Positions 39,539 through 47,876 of a DNA stretch of 64,000 bases are shown piece by piece. The stretch is from Sulfobacillus sp. (GTDB taxonomy: Bacteria > Bacillota > Sulfobacillia > Sulfobacillales > Sulfobacillaceae): contig DAIDDL010000015.1 of NCBI GenBank assembly GCA_027309085.1, forward strand, positions 1-64,000, given 5' to 3'. Each line of letters opens with the position of its first letter. The first letter of the stretch is position 1. The translations under genes and the position numbers were made by a program. A model generated the notes under the pieces. The model was not told the origin of the DNA. It saw nothing but the letters and a program-made list of their open reading frames with translations, and ran no database searches.

Positions 39539-40237
39539 TTAAATGGCACGCTGGGCGGACTGCGGGTTGACGCGGATTCCCGGGCCCATCGTCGTGGAGA
39601 TGGTAATCGACTTCAGGTAGACACCTTTGGCCGTAGTCGGGCGGGCCTTGTTCAGCGCGTCGACCAGCACCGCCAGGTTTTCTTCGAGCTGCTCCGGAGC
39701 AAAGCTCGCTTTCCCGATAGGAGCATGGACAATTCCCGCTTTCTCGGTCCGGAACTCGATTTTACCGGCCTTGATCTCCTTGACAGCGGTCGCTACATCA
39801 AAAGTGACCGTCCCAGTCTTGGGGTTAGGCATCAGGCCCTTGGGGCCGAGAATCTTTCCCAAACGCCCCACAAGCGCCATAATATCCGGGGTGGCTACGG
39901 CCACATCAAAGTCCGTCCACCCTCCCTGCACCCGTTCCGCCAAATCCTCGGCGCCCACGACGTCGGCGCCAGCCTCTTCAGCTTCCTTGGCCTTTTCGCC
40001 TTTGGCAAATACTGCCACACGCTGGGTTTTGCCAATGCCCTGAGGGAGCACGACAGCACCCCGCACGACCTGGTCAGAGTGACGCGGGTCCACCCCGAGA
40101 CGGATGGCCACCTCAACGGTTTCGTCGAATTTGGCATGCGCGGTGTCTTTGGCTAGCTGTATGGCGGCAATGGCATCATAGAGACGGCCTTTTTCAATCT
40201 GGCTGTTTGCTTCTGCATATCGTTTTCCTAGACTCAC
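39539..40237 (-). CDS. rplA: 50S ribosomal protein L1
   Basis: This 232-residue protein of the L1 stalk takes part in tRNA exit. It contains [20 protein letters not shown] and [20 protein letters not shown]. Start is a GTG at 40237 behind GGAGGG. It follows rplK by 48 bases. Confidence 0.98.
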   Translation of the reverse strand: MSLGKRYAEANSQIEKGRLYDAIAAIQLAKDTAHAKFDETVEVAIRLGVDPRHSDQVVRGAVVLPQGIGKTQRVAVFAKGEKAKEAEEAGADVVGAEDLAERVQGGWTDFDVAVATPDIMALVGRLGKILGPKGLMPNPKTGTVTFDVATAVKEIKAGKIEFRTEKAGIVHAPIGKASFAPEQLEENLAVLVDALNKARPTTAKGVYLKSITISTTMGPGIRVNPQSAQRAI

Positions 40238-40285
40238 TCTAAACCCTCCTTGTGGTACAGCGGCTTGGTAGCCTCCCACGAAGCT

Positions 40286-40711
40286 TTAATCGGCAACTTC
40301 CACGCCCATGCTGCGCGCCGTTCCCTCAATCATCCGCATTGCGGCTTCGATCGTGGTCGCGTTCAAGTCGGGCATTTTCGTCTCCGCAATCTGCCGCACC
40401 TGATCACGCGTCAGGGTGCCCACCTTTTGGGTATTGGGCGTGGCAGATCCGCTTTCCAGACCCAGAGCCTTTTTAATCAAGATGGCTGCTGGCGGAGTTT
40501 TGGTCACAAAGGTAAAGGACCGGTCTTCATAGACAGTGATTTCCACAGGAATAATCAGGCCCACCTGTGCCTGGGTGCGTTCATTGTAATCTTTGACGAA
40601 CGCCATGATATTCACGCCATGCTGCCCCAGCGCAGGCCCTACAGGCGGTGCGGGCGTCGCCTTGCCAGCTGGAATCTGCAGCTTGATCACCGCACTAACT
40701 TTCTTTGGCAC
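40286..40711 (-). CDS. rplK: 50S ribosomal protein L11
   Basis: This 141-residue protein of the GTPase-associated centre contains [20 protein letters not shown] and [20 protein letters not shown]. It follows nusG by 16 bases. Confidence 0.99.
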   Translation of the reverse strand: MPKKVSAVIKLQIPAGKATPAPPVGPALGQHGVNIMAFVKDYNERTQAQVGLIIPVEITVYEDRSFTFVTKTPPAAILIKKALGLESGSATPNTQKVGTLTRDQVRQIAETKMPDLNATTIEAAMRMIEGTARSMGVEVAD

Positions 40712-40727
40712 GATTTCCCCTCATTTC

Positions 40728-41258
40728 TTACTCAATTTCGGCCACTTGGGCATAATCCACCTCAAGCGGGGTTTCTCGTCCAAACATCGAAACCGTCACG
40801 CGCACCTTGCCGCGGTCGGCCAAGACTTCTTCAATACGCCCAGAAAATCCTTCGAAGGGCCCCTCGGTCACCGTAACCGCCTGGCCTACCGCCAAGTTGA
40901 TCTTCGGCAATTCAGGCACTCCCGACAGGTCGCTCCCCAGAATCATGTGAATCTCATGCTCGAGCAAAGGAATCGGCCGAGTCCCTGAGCCCACAAATCC
41001 TGTAACCCCAGGCGTATTGCGGACGACATACCAAGAATCATCTGTCATGATCATCTCCACCATGACATAGCCCGGAAAAACCTTTTTCTTCACGAGCTTC
41101 TTCTTGCCGTCTTTCACTTCAAGCTCTTCTTCCATGGGGACCATAATCCGGAAGATTTTGTCCCCCATGTTCATGGATTCCACACGCTTCTCAAGGTTTG
41201 CCTTCACTTTGTTCTCATACCCCGAGTAGGTGTGTATCACGTACCAGCTTTTCTCCAC
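40728..41258 (-). CDS. nusG: transcription factor NusG
   Basis: This 176-residue elongation factor binds the RNA polymerase clamp and links it to other factors. The NGN domain includes WYVIHTYSGYENKVKANLEK and KKVFPGYVMVEMIMTDDSWY. The C-terminal KOW domain contains GQAVTVTEGPFEGFSGRIEE. It follows secE by 72 bases. Confidence 0.99.
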   Translation of the reverse strand: MEKSWYVIHTYSGYENKVKANLEKRVESMNMGDKIFRIMVPMEEELEVKDGKKKLVKKKVFPGYVMVEMIMTDDSWYVVRNTPGVTGFVGSGTRPIPLLEHEIHMILGSDLSGVPELPKINLAVGQAVTVTEGPFEGFSGRIEEVLADRGKVRVTVSMFGRETPLEVDYAQVAEIE

Positions 41259-41330
41259 TGTACTAGCCGCCTTCCCTCACAAAAAAATGCGCCAAGCCGG
41301 CGTCAGGGTAAGGCCTCCAAGGCGCTTGTA

Positions 41331-41558
41331 CTAGCGAACGAAATGGTTCAGCCCCAGATTGAACAGGGCATCGAGCCCCATGATAATGAGCGCGACAAGT
41401 AAAGAAAAAGACACCACGAACCCTGTATACGACAAAGTCTGGCGCGGCGTGGGCCACACCACTTTTTTCAATTCAAACCGGACCTCGCGGAGATAGCGGC
41501 GGGACCGGTCAGCAGTCGATACGGTGGTTTTGCCCTTTGCTTCCATCATTTTCCCCAT
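41331..41558 (-). CDS. secE: protein translocase subunit SecE
   Basis: This 75-residue single-span subunit clamps SecY. The amphipathic helix RRYLREVRFELKKVVWPTPR is diagnostic, followed by one membrane helix. An alternative ATG at 41549 would remove three residues. It sits between rpmG and nusG as usual. Confidence 0.96.
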   Translation of the reverse strand: MGKMMEAKGKTTVSTADRSRRYLREVRFELKKVVWPTPRQTLSYTGFVVSFSLLVALIIMGLDALFNLGLNHFVR

Positions 41559-41576
41559 TTCTGCGAGTCCGGAAAC

Positions 41577-41726
41577 CTATCGCGTTTCGCGATGAACAGT
41601 ATGGGTCCGGCACCACCGACAGTATTTCCGGCGTTCCAGCCGATTGGGGTCATTCTTCTTGTTCTTGGTTGTCGTGTAATTGCGTCGTTTGCAATCTGAG
41701 CACGCCAATGTAATGATTGTACGCAT
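41577..41726 (-). CDS. rpmG: 50S ribosomal protein L33 (zinc form)
   Basis: This 49-residue protein begins [20 protein letters not shown]. Two C-x2-C pairs (CSDC and CRWC) make it the zinc-binding C+ form. The ATG at 41726 follows GGGAGG; longer upstream frames cross the promoter. It is the first gene of the rpmG-secE-nusG-rplK-rplA unit. Confidence 0.97.
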   Translation of the reverse strand: MRTIITLACSDCKRRNYTTTKNKKNDPNRLERRKYCRWCRTHTVHRETR

Positions 41727-42185
41727 GTCGTTTACCTCCCACTCATGCGGAAGGATTTTATCATACTTGCGGGAACGTGTCAACGGCTGCACCAGTGTGC
41801 CCTCAGGTCCGCTCAACACGGGCCACAGGCGCAACAAGCGACTGCACTCCCGCAAGGAACACTTGCTCGGGCATGCTGCCGGTAATCGTTCCGTAAGTCA
41901 GGTGCACTGGAGATGTGCCGAAACTCTAGCCCGAACAGTTTGCAAGCGCCGCCCGGACCCTTGCTATGTCCATTCACGCCGCGCACCGGCCCGATGATCT
42001 TTGTGGAACCCACTAACAAAGGGACTTCAGCTGCCAATAGCGTCCTTGGCCATAAGAACGCATTTCACCACAACATGCTGGCCCGTTCATGACATTCCTC
42101 GAATGGTGGCATACAATGAGGTGACAGGCAGCATTTTGGCGATTCAGGCGCAAGCTATCAGGCCTGCAGAAGGACTGGTGAAACT
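41727..42185. other. gene-poor gap, possible decayed ORF
   Basis: The left end holds the rpmG promoter. The rest shows no intact gene. On the minus strand a short frame ending at 41803 reads protein-like ([20 protein letters not shown]), but it has no start and its upstream part is in another frame, so it may be a decayed gene fragment. A promoter for the plus-strand gene at 42186 is not obvious. Confidence 0.4.
41755..41783 (-). promoter_or_regulatory. rpmG: promoter of rpmG-secE-nusG-rplKA
   Basis: A perfect -35 TTGACA (41778-41783) and a -10 TAAAAT (41755-41760) on the minus strand are 17 bases apart. They lie about 30 bases before the rpmG ATG. This is one of the strongest sigma-A-type promoters in the window. 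Confidence 0.85.
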
Positions 42186-42545
42186 ATGCCTCTAAGTTCC
42201 GATGACCTGCGGGTCTTTCTCCATTCCGCCCGGGACCTTGGCCCGGAATATGATGACGAGTGGATCGAGCAAGTGACAGCCGCCATCCAGAGAGCCGACA
42301 CCGATGCGGGACTGTCTGCTTTTTCGCGCCTCTCTCCCGCGCAAAAGCGCCGGTGGCTGCGCCAAGCGCGCCGCATCGCCCGAAAACCCCACCCTCTCGC
42401 CCTGTGGCTGGCCGTATTCGCCTTGATGGGCATTTCCATTCCCCTGCTTGCCATAGGTGGGATGTTCGGCCAGCTGCCAGGAATGCTCGCCGTGCTCAGC
42501 ATAGACGCGCTGGCATTAGCCACCTTGTGGTGGATTGGCCGGTAG
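42186..42545 (+). CDS. small membrane protein of unknown function
   Basis: This 119-residue protein has a soluble N-terminal half with acidic and helical character (LGPEYDDEWIEQVTAAIQRA). A basic RRWLRQARRIARKP stretch follows. Two hydrophobic helices (ALWLAVFALMGISIPLLAIG and GMLAVLSIDALALATLWWIG) close it. I recognise no family. The ribosome site GAAGGACTGG is weak. It is monocistronic and converges with cbbX across a strong hairpin. Confidence 0.65.
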   Translation: MPLSSDDLRVFLHSARDLGPEYDDEWIEQVTAAIQRADTDAGLSAFSRLSPAQKRRWLRQARRIARKPHPLALWLAVFALMGISIPLLAIGGMFGQLPGMLAVLSIDALALATLWWIGR

Positions 42546-42559
42546 CCGCTTAGACGCGG

Positions 42560-42601
42560 CAAGGGAGCCGGAGTGCGCATGCCAGCACTCCGGCTCCCTT
42601 G
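42560..42601. terminator. bidirectional terminator between two convergent genes
   Basis: The 16-base arms CAAGGGAGCCGGAGTG and CACTCCGGCTCCCTTG pair perfectly with a short loop. The hairpin lies between the converging plus-strand membrane protein gene and the cbbX gene, so it probably serves both. Confidence 0.8.
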
Positions 42602-42628
42602 GGAAAACGCCGCATCAAGAGTTTCTCG

Positions 42629-43555
42629 TTAACCCAGAGCTGGATCCTGGTCTGGGACTCCCTGGCTGAATACGCGGCTCGCCAGAATATCTTCTGGCTG
42701 GATCGTGATCAGGTCTTCCTTCTGGACCCGGCCGCCCTTGGCAAACAAGCGGTTGGCCTGCCGCAGGCGCGCGCGGTCCAGAGCATTGCGGATACTGCGC
42801 GCATTCGCGAAGTTGGGCATGGCCATGCGCTTTTCCAGATAGGCGCGAAACGCCGTGCGGGCATCCGGACTCAGCCTGTAGTGCTGGTCTTCGAGCATCA
42901 GCTCGGCTATCAGCAGCAACTCATCCGCCGAGTAGTCAGGAAAGTCGATATGATGGGCAATCCGCGAGCGCATGCCGGGATTAGACTTGAAGAACCGGTC
43001 CATGCGGTCTTTATATCCGGCAAGGATGACGACAAGATCATCGCGCTGATTTTCCATAATTTGCAGGAGGATCTCTATAGTCTCCTGGCCGTAGTCGCGC
43101 TCATTTTCTTCCCGGTAGAGATAATAGGCTTCGTCAATAAAGAGCACCCCGCCCATGGCCCGCTTCAGCACTTCTTTGGTTTTCGGCGCGGTGTGCCCGA
43201 TATACTGGCCCACCAAATCATCGCGCGTGACCGCTACCATGTGGCCTTTGCGCACATAGCCCAGCCGGTGGAGAATTTCCGCCATCCGCATCGCCACCGT
43301 CGTCTTGCCGGTGCCGGGGTTGCCGGTAAACGACATGTGCAAGGACGGGGTCTGCGATGACAGTTCGAGTTGGCGGCGCATCTTATCCACTAGCAGCAAG
43401 GCCGCAATCTCCCGTATCCGGGTCTTCACGGGGACCAGTCCCACCAATTCCCGGTCAAGCTGGCCCAAAATATCCAGGACTTTCGTTTCCCCCAGAACCG
43501 TGTCGAAGTCTAGGGCTGCCGTCTCTAAATTGTTTTCCGCATGAGATTCCATCAC
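42629..43555 (-). CDS. cbbX: CbbX, red-type Rubisco activase (AAA+)
   Basis: This 308-residue AAA+ ATPase removes inhibitory sugar phosphates from red-type Rubisco. It has Walker A GNPGTGKT (about 78-85), the pore-loop YIG at 118-120 ([20 protein letters not shown]), and Walker [11 protein letters not shown] (about 137). The arginine-finger region is [20 protein letters not shown]. The sequence is much closer to CbbX than to the related SpoVK. A start three bases later (43552) is possible. It follows rpe by 45 bases, which supports a Calvin-cycle unit, but the cbbLS genes are not in the window. Confidence 0.9.
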   Translation of the reverse strand: MMESHAENNLETAALDFDTVLGETKVLDILGQLDRELVGLVPVKTRIREIAALLLVDKMRRQLELSSQTPSLHMSFTGNPGTGKTTVAMRMAEILHRLGYVRKGHMVAVTRDDLVGQYIGHTAPKTKEVLKRAMGGVLFIDEAYYLYREENERDYGQETIEILLQIMENQRDDLVVILAGYKDRMDRFFKSNPGMRSRIAHHIDFPDYSADELLLIAELMLEDQHYRLSPDARTAFRAYLEKRMAMPNFANARSIRNALDRARLRQANRLFAKGGRVQKEDLITIQPEDILASRVFSQGVPDQDPALG

Positions 43556-43600
43556 TATTGCGCATCCTCAGGCGTTTACCGCCCTAGACGCTCCCTCCCC

Positions 43601-44311
43601 TCAGATTCCTGTATGCAAACCAGTCTGCGCCCCGCGTGCCTGCAGGCCGTCGTGCGCTCGCTGCTGAATGGTCTGGATGGCTGACAGCCGGTCAGTTTTC
43701 CCGAAAATCGCGCTGCCCACCACTAAAATATCGGCTCCCGCCCGGGTGACCTCAAAAGCCGTGTCCGGGTTGATGCCTCCGTCCACTTCAATCGCAATGT
43801 CCGGATATCCTGCTGCGTCCAATTTCATACGCAGTGCTTGCACCTTATCCGCCATGGCCGGGATATACCGCTGGCCGCCGAACCCGGGGTTCACTGTCAT
43901 GATGAGCACATAGTCCAGGTCTTTAAGCACATAATCAACAGCGCTCAAGGGCGTGGAAGGCGTTAGCGCCAGTCCCGCCATCTTGCCCGCGCTGCGGATC
44001 ATGTCCAGCGCGCGCTGAACATGCGGGGTGGATTCATAGTGCACCGAGATGCTGTCCGCTCCAGCCTGAAGAAAATCCGGAATGTATTGTTCGGGGCGGA
44101 CGATCATCAGGTGCACGTCGAGATGCGCAGATGTTTGCGGGCGCAGGGACTGGACGATAACGGGCCCCATAGTAATGTTAGGCACGAACTGTCCGTCCAT
44201 GACGTCGATATGAATCCAGTCAGCCCCTCCCGCTAGGACGTCATTCACTTCAGATCCCAGCCGGGAAAAATCTGCAGATAAAATTGATGGAGCGATTAAA
44301 GTCGGTTTCAT
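43601..44311 (-). CDS. rpe: ribulose-phosphate 3-epimerase
   Basis: This 236-residue TIM-barrel enzyme interconverts ribulose-5-phosphate and xylulose-5-phosphate in the pentose phosphate and Calvin cycles. Conserved sequences are IAPSILSADFSRLG, GADWIHIDVMDGQFVPNITM, DVHLMIVRP, MTVNPGFGGQ and EVDGGINPDTA. The ATG at 44311 is taken because it begins directly at the first strand, but no good ribosome site precedes it. An inverted repeat lies just upstream instead. Probably cotranscribed with cbbX. Confidence 0.95.
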   Translation of the reverse strand: MKPTLIAPSILSADFSRLGSEVNDVLAGGADWIHIDVMDGQFVPNITMGPVIVQSLRPQTSAHLDVHLMIVRPEQYIPDFLQAGADSISVHYESTPHVQRALDMIRSAGKMAGLALTPSTPLSAVDYVLKDLDYVLIMTVNPGFGGQRYIPAMADKVQALRMKLDAAGYPDIAIEVDGGINPDTAFEVTRAGADILVVGSAIFGKTDRLSAIQTIQQRAHDGLQARGAQTGLHTGI

Positions 44312-44328
44312 CCAGTTTCGCGGGAAAG

Positions 44329-44346
44329 CCCGGCATCCATGCCGGG
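44329..44346 (-). promoter_or_regulatory. inverted repeat before the rpe start
   Basis: CCCGGCAT and ATGCCGGG arms flank two bases, only 17 bases upstream of the rpe ATG. The place where a ribosome site should be is occupied by this hairpin and its flank. It could control translation or be a protein site. Confidence 0.35.
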
Positions 44347-44470
44347 GAGGGATAGCGCCTCTCCCACTCCTCCTTTTCCCAATGCTATCGTTGCTTACGA
44401 ATATGCACATCCGCCCAACGTCTGGATATTTAGCCGTAGGCGCCGGGGTTTTGCCCCGCAGTCACTCACC

Positions 44471-44499
44471 ATATCCCCTAAATTCAATCGCGGGGTCAA
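44471..44499 (-). promoter_or_regulatory. candidate promoter of rpe-cbbX
   Basis: TTGACC (44494-44499) and GGATAT (44471-44476) on the minus strand are 17 bases apart, about 160 bases upstream of the rpe ATG. The -10 is only a partial match. Confidence 0.45.
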
Positions 44500-44692
44500 C
44501 CTTGTGAATTTTCTCACTAATTATCGGTTACTCCTTTTCCGGTGTCAAGCGTGTTCCGGGCCAATGAGCGCCATGCCGCCTTGAATTTCAGGAATTTTTG
44601 CCTCACTGGACGCGGGAGCGCAGTCTACCCCGGGCGGCTGCCACATAAATTGACCGTAACGAAGGGATGTCTATCAACGAAGGAGAATCTCC

Positions 44693-45073
44693 GTGCGTGT
44701 TCTTCAACATCTGCACCCCGCCATCATTCACTTTCCCATTGTTCTCTTCTTGCTGACAGCTACGGCCCGGATATTCAGCAAAACCATCCCGGCCGCTTTA
44801 ATCCAGCTAGGGCTGCTGCTCAGCATTGCCACAGGCTTTTTAGCCATTGGCACCGGGCTTTTGGCAGCGTCCCCCCTAATCTGGTCGGCGGCACCCCCGG
44901 TGCTGCGCTGGCACATCGCTTTTGCCGTCAGCTGGTGGCTCATGGCCTGTTACCTCTATTTTGACTTTGACCGCGATACCCTGCCCTCTCTGCTCCTGTG
45001 GCTCGCCGCCACCTTGGCGGTTCTGGGGGCCAGCACACTCGGCGGCACCATGGTGCACGGCTTTCCTCTATGA
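44693..45073 (+). CDS. DUF2231-like membrane protein
   Basis: This 126-residue protein has about four membrane helices. The N-terminal LHPAIIHFPIVLFLLTA with two histidines is the hallmark of the DUF2231 family, in which conserved histidines may bind heme or metal. A further histidine lies in RWHIAFAVSWWLMAC and one near the C-terminus (GGTMVHGFPL). A GTG at 44693 follows AAGGAG. It lies close to the cytochrome c and oxidase genes, which hints at a redox role, but that is inference. Confidence 0.75.
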   Translation: MRVLQHLHPAIIHFPIVLFLLTATARIFSKTIPAALIQLGLLLSIATGFLAIGTGLLAASPLIWSAAPPVLRWHIAFAVSWWLMACYLYFDFDRDTLPSLLLWLAATLAVLGASTLGGTMVHGFPL

Positions 45074-45085
45074 CGGGTTCTGCGG

Positions 45086-45439
45086 TCAATGCGCTTTCTG
45101 ATATGCCCATCCCCACAACGCGTCGGTGGCTCCCACAATCACACCAATGGCAATCGAGTCAAACACATAGGCAAACGTATGCACAATAGGATAGACGTAA
45201 TGCGTGAAGTAAATGCTGACAATAGTAGTGGTCACAATGAATCCCACAAATCCCCGTCCTGGCGGTGAAATGTAGCCCCCGAATACTTCATCAGCCAAGT
45301 ACCCGATCCCTGCCACAAGCGCCGCGATGAGCAAAGCCTCCGCAAGGCTGATTGCAGGGAAGAGGCTTAAGGTATAGCGAAAAATTTCCAGCAGCAGCAA
45401 TGTCATTACAAACCGCGAAATGGCGCCCTTCCAGTTCAC
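45086..45439 (-). CDS. YndM/DUF2512-like membrane protein
   Basis: This 117-residue protein has four predicted membrane helices (FVMTLLLLEIFRYTLSLFPA, LIAALVAGIGYLADEVFGGY, GFVGFIVTTTIVSIYFTHYV, and IAIGVIVGATDALWGWAY). Size and layout resemble the small DUF2512 (YndM) proteins of Bacilli; I assign it with moderate confidence only. Start is a GTG at 45439 behind GAGGGA. It converges with the DUF2231-like gene with 12 bases between. Confidence 0.55.
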   Translation of the reverse strand: MNWKGAISRFVMTLLLLEIFRYTLSLFPAISLAEALLIAALVAGIGYLADEVFGGYISPPGRGFVGFIVTTTIVSIYFTHYVYPIVHTFAYVFDSIAIGVIVGATDALWGWAYQKAH

Positions 45440-45520
45440 AGGTATCCCTCCCCAATGCTTTCGTCCTGGCTAGTGTGAGTTGGTACCGTGTTCTTTATCC
45501 CGGCCATTTCGGGAGTATAG

Positions 45521-45533
45521 GTAAAATTTTTAC
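45521..45533. promoter_or_regulatory. palindrome GTAAAA-T-TTTTAC
   Basis: A perfect six-base-arm palindrome sits in the divergent region between the YndM-like gene and the cytochrome c gene. It could be an operator. No regulator is identified. Confidence 0.3.
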
Positions 45534-45587
45534 GGACACGATAGGCAAGACAGGATCGGTCGCCAGGATCCGGCTTTTCTTTTTGCA

Positions 45588-45619
45588 CCGTCTCCCTTAG
45601 CCATGCGCTGGGGAGACGG
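45588..45619 (+). promoter_or_regulatory. leader hairpin of the cytochrome c gene
   Basis: CCGTCTCCC and GGGAGACGG arms pair perfectly just upstream of the ribosome site of the cytochrome c gene. It may affect stability or translation of that mRNA. It is not followed by a T run. Confidence 0.35.
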
Positions 45620-45644
45620 CAGATATTTAAGGAGGTCGTTCACT

Positions 45645-46127
45645 TTGGCAGGTAAAAAGCTTTGGGGAGCCACAGCTCTTTTAGTCACGGTCATTGCAGC
45701 CGGCTGCGGCCTGTACGGAGCCGGGGGACCCAACAACACTCTGCCGCGCGGGAAAGAAGGCCAGCAGCCGCAGGGGGTCAGCGACGTCAATAATACCCAG
45801 AATCCCGCGCTTGAGCACGCCACCAACCGGAGCCGGTTCAAGAAAGTCGCGGCGGAAAGCCGAACCCCGGCGCCGGCTCCCGTCTTGAAGGCAGGCTCCG
45901 TAGTCTTTCAAAAGGACTGCGCGTCGTGTCATGGGAGCCAGGGCGTTGGCACTAGCGGCGCCCCCAGGCTGGCCGCCCCGAGCGGTGTGCCCTCCGGGTT
46001 TGACACAGAGGCGCGGCTGAAAACTTTTATTGCGCTGCACATGCCGGCAGACCACCCGGGAAGCCTGAGCTCCAAAGACGCCAGCAGCGTCTCCCAATAC
46101 GTCTGGCATATTGCCAAAGGCAAGTAA
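45645..46127 (+). CDS. membrane-anchored cytochrome c lipoprotein
   Basis: This 160-residue protein has a lipoprotein signal (ALLVTVIAAGC) whose Cys21 would be acylated. A long Pro/Asn/Gln-rich linker follows, then one small class I cytochrome c domain. The heme is bound at CASCH (Cys92, Cys95, His96), and Met133 in ALHMPADHP is the likely axial ligand. The TTG at 45645 is taken as start because AAGGAGG lies nine bases before it; the only upstream in-frame candidate (45603) lacks one. It faces the oxidase operon and could pass electrons to it outside the membrane. Confidence 0.88.
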   Translation: MAGKKLWGATALLVTVIAAGCGLYGAGGPNNTLPRGKEGQQPQGVSDVNNTQNPALEHATNRSRFKKVAAESRTPAPAPVLKAGSVVFQKDCASCHGSQGVGTSGAPRLAAPSGVPSGFDTEARLKTFIALHMPADHPGSLSSKDASSVSQYVWHIAKGK

Positions 46128-46137
46128 GAATTGGATA

Positions 46138-46180
46138 GGAAACCGCCTGCCAGGCGATCTGGGCCTGGCAGGCGGTTTCC
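46138..46180. terminator. 18-bp hairpin between cytochrome c and oxidase operon
   Basis: The arms GGAAACCGCCTGCCAGGC and GCCTGGCAGGCGGTTTCC pair perfectly around seven bases, 10 bases after the cytochrome c stop and 12 bases from the end of the converging oxidase operon. It probably terminates both transcripts. Confidence 0.85.
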
Positions 46181-46192
46181 GACTAGCTGCCC

Positions 46193-47029
46193 TCAATGCA
46201 GATGATAGCACGCCAGACAGACAAACACTGCACCCATGTAGACCAGTGAGACGGCCCTCTGCCACCGCAGGGCGGGCCTCCCGCACCGGCTTAGCGCCGT
46301 CAAACTCAGTCCCGTGGCGGCAAGGTACAAAATCCCGAGGCCAAAAGCCCACGCCAAATACGACGGCGCCAGCCCATCCGTATAGAAAGGCACGAGAGCC
46401 AGCAGCGCTGCCAGTTCCGCCCACAGCAAAGCCCGGGTCTTCAACTTTTCGTCTGCATCAGGATAAGATGTCTGAATCCCTTGTGAATGCTCTGTGTGCA
46501 CCAGGAAATGCACGGCGCTGGCGTGCGCCACGGACCATGCCAGCGCAATAGACACCATGACCGCAACCTCTTGCAGCCCAAAGCCATGGGGGCTCAGGCT
46601 GGCCCCAACGGCTGGACTGACCGCTGCGGCCACGGCCATGAACTCCAAAGCTGGGAGGCGCCTGGTCAGCGTGCGCAGCACCGTCACCAGCCACACCGCA
46701 TCAAAGGCGCCCAAGCTAAGATGCGCAGTGTTGTAGCTGGCCTGGCCCAACCAGTGAAAGGCGGCAAACTGAAGGCCGAGAGCCCACACCATCCGCAGGA
46801 AAGAGGGTAGGCCGGATATCAGAGCCATGCTCCACAAAGACAATCCCCACCCTAAACTAGCGGCCCCCATAACCCCCCACCCCGGCCCGCCCTGATTGGA
46901 GGCGACCAGCGCGCTGACACTGGTCGTCATCAGCACCCCGACGAGGACTGCTGATGGCTCTTGCATTCCTGTTTTGTCGGGCCAGACAGGCCACAGCCTG
47001 GTGTTTGCCGCTTGGCTGCCGCGCAGCAT
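46193..47029 (-). CDS. divergent UbiA/CtaB-like membrane protein
   Basis: This 278-residue protein has about eight hydrophobic helices. The spacing LRTLTRRLPALEFMAVAAAV, AWSVAHASAVHFLVHTEH, then SYPDADEKLKTRALLWAELA parallels protoheme IX farnesyltransferase (CtaB) around its WLKRRS, PPHF and second polar motif. However, the first Asp-rich motif of UbiA enzymes (NxxxDxxxD) is missing and the PPHF is lost, so prenyl transfer is doubtful. Its ATG overlaps the preceding stop (TAATG), which places it at the end of the oxidase operon. It may be a degenerate heme O synthase that now acts as an assembly factor. Confidence 0.55.
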   Translation of the reverse strand: MLRGSQAANTRLWPVWPDKTGMQEPSAVLVGVLMTTSVSALVASNQGGPGWGVMGAASLGWGLSLWSMALISGLPSFLRMVWALGLQFAAFHWLGQASYNTAHLSLGAFDAVWLVTVLRTLTRRLPALEFMAVAAAVSPAVGASLSPHGFGLQEVAVMVSIALAWSVAHASAVHFLVHTEHSQGIQTSYPDADEKLKTRALLWAELAALLALVPFYTDGLAPSYLAWAFGLGILYLAATGLSLTALSRCGRPALRWQRAVSLVYMGAVFVCLACYHLH

Positions 47030-47235
47030 TACGTCCGCCGCAACCGTGACGGGTCTTTGGGCGGTTCGGGCTTGGGATCGTCATATTCTTCGTCCACCCG
47101 CAGCGCCACTTTGCGAAATGCCAGCAGCAGCACCGTCATCACAACGATTTGAAACATCCACCAAAACGGGTCCCACCAGTGCGCCATCCCCGGGCTGAAA
47201 GGAATGCGCACCGGCAATTGGGGAAAAAATCCCAT
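47029..47235 (-). CDS. small single-span protein of the oxidase operon
   Basis: This 68-residue protein has one membrane helix (PFWWMFQIVVMTVLLLAF) and a charged Pro/Lys/Asp tail. GGAGGGAT precedes the ATG. Position after subunit III suggests a subunit IV-like or assembly role, but the sequence is not family-specific. Confidence 0.7.
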   Translation of the reverse strand: MGFFPQLPVRIPFSPGMAHWWDPFWWMFQIVVMTVLLLAFRKVALRVDEEYDDPKPEPPKDPSRLRRT

Positions 47236-47306
47236 ATTCTCATCCCTCCTGAAGGACCGTGGGCCGGTCCTAAAATTCCCGCTCCCTCAAAATGCCGGCT
47301 GCTTGC

Positions 47307-47852
47307 CTAGATCCAGTAAAGAAAGAGGTACGACAGCAGTCCCGCTACCATCTGAAAGATCCAGAAGTATTCAGCGGCTTCTGCATCCCAGTGGAAATTG
47401 GCGGTAAACTGCACCCGCGCCGCGCGCACGCTGATAGCCAGCAGCACAAAGACGCCAATCAGCTCATAGAAGCCGGACACCCCGGTGAGGGTATAGTACA
47501 CTTCGCCGTAGCGCGTGCCCGGAGGAATGAAGCGCGTGCCCCACTGGTACGCCAGCACTACGAGCTGAGCGGCCCCGGCCACGGCAGCGCGCCGGAACCC
47601 CTGCACCATGTCCGTCAGGCGCCCCTGCCGGATTGCCTGCAGCGCCCGCCATGCCATATATCCCGACACGAGCGCCAGTAACGCTTCCGCAGAACCGAGC
47701 CACTTGTCCACTACCCGGCTCACGTAATATCCGTCAAACATGTACCAGTCGGAAAAGAGCAAAATAAACGGCACCGACTGGCTCACCAGAAAGATCCGAA
47801 ATCCCCAGCGGTAGGCGGCGATTTCTCTGTCCTTGGCATAGGTTACGGCCAT
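47307..47852 (-). CDS. heme-copper oxidase subunit III
   Basis: This 181-residue protein has five helices and ends with ANFHWDAEAAEYFWIFQMVA, which corresponds to the conserved end of subunit III. The N-terminal part (YRWGFRIFLVSQSVPFILLF) also fits. It lacks the two extra helices of mitochondrial COX3, as in many bacterial oxidases. It follows the subunit I gene by 24 bases. Confidence 0.85.
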   Translation of the reverse strand: MAVTYAKDREIAAYRWGFRIFLVSQSVPFILLFSDWYMFDGYYVSRVVDKWLGSAEALLALVSGYMAWRALQAIRQGRLTDMVQGFRRAAVAGAAQLVVLAYQWGTRFIPPGTRYGEVYYTLTGVSGFYELIGVFVLLAISVRAARVQFTANFHWDAEAAEYFWIFQMVAGLLSYLFLYWI

Positions 47853-47876
47853 TAGTCTTCTCCTTTTTGTCTGTGA

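Larger units (their letters stand above)
44312..44692. other. intergenic region with rpe promoter and hairpins
   Basis: The gap between rpe (leftward) and the DUF2231-like gene (rightward) contains an inverted repeat at 44329-44346 and a CGGGG/CCCCG hairpin near 44450. The candidate rpe promoter lies at 44471-44499. On the plus strand a TTGACC near 44651 lacks a good -10. No ORF is supported. Confidence 0.45.

Noticed and set aside
41331-41457. Leftward frame overlapping secE and the secE-nusG gap
   Set aside because: It is an out-of-frame reading of secE.
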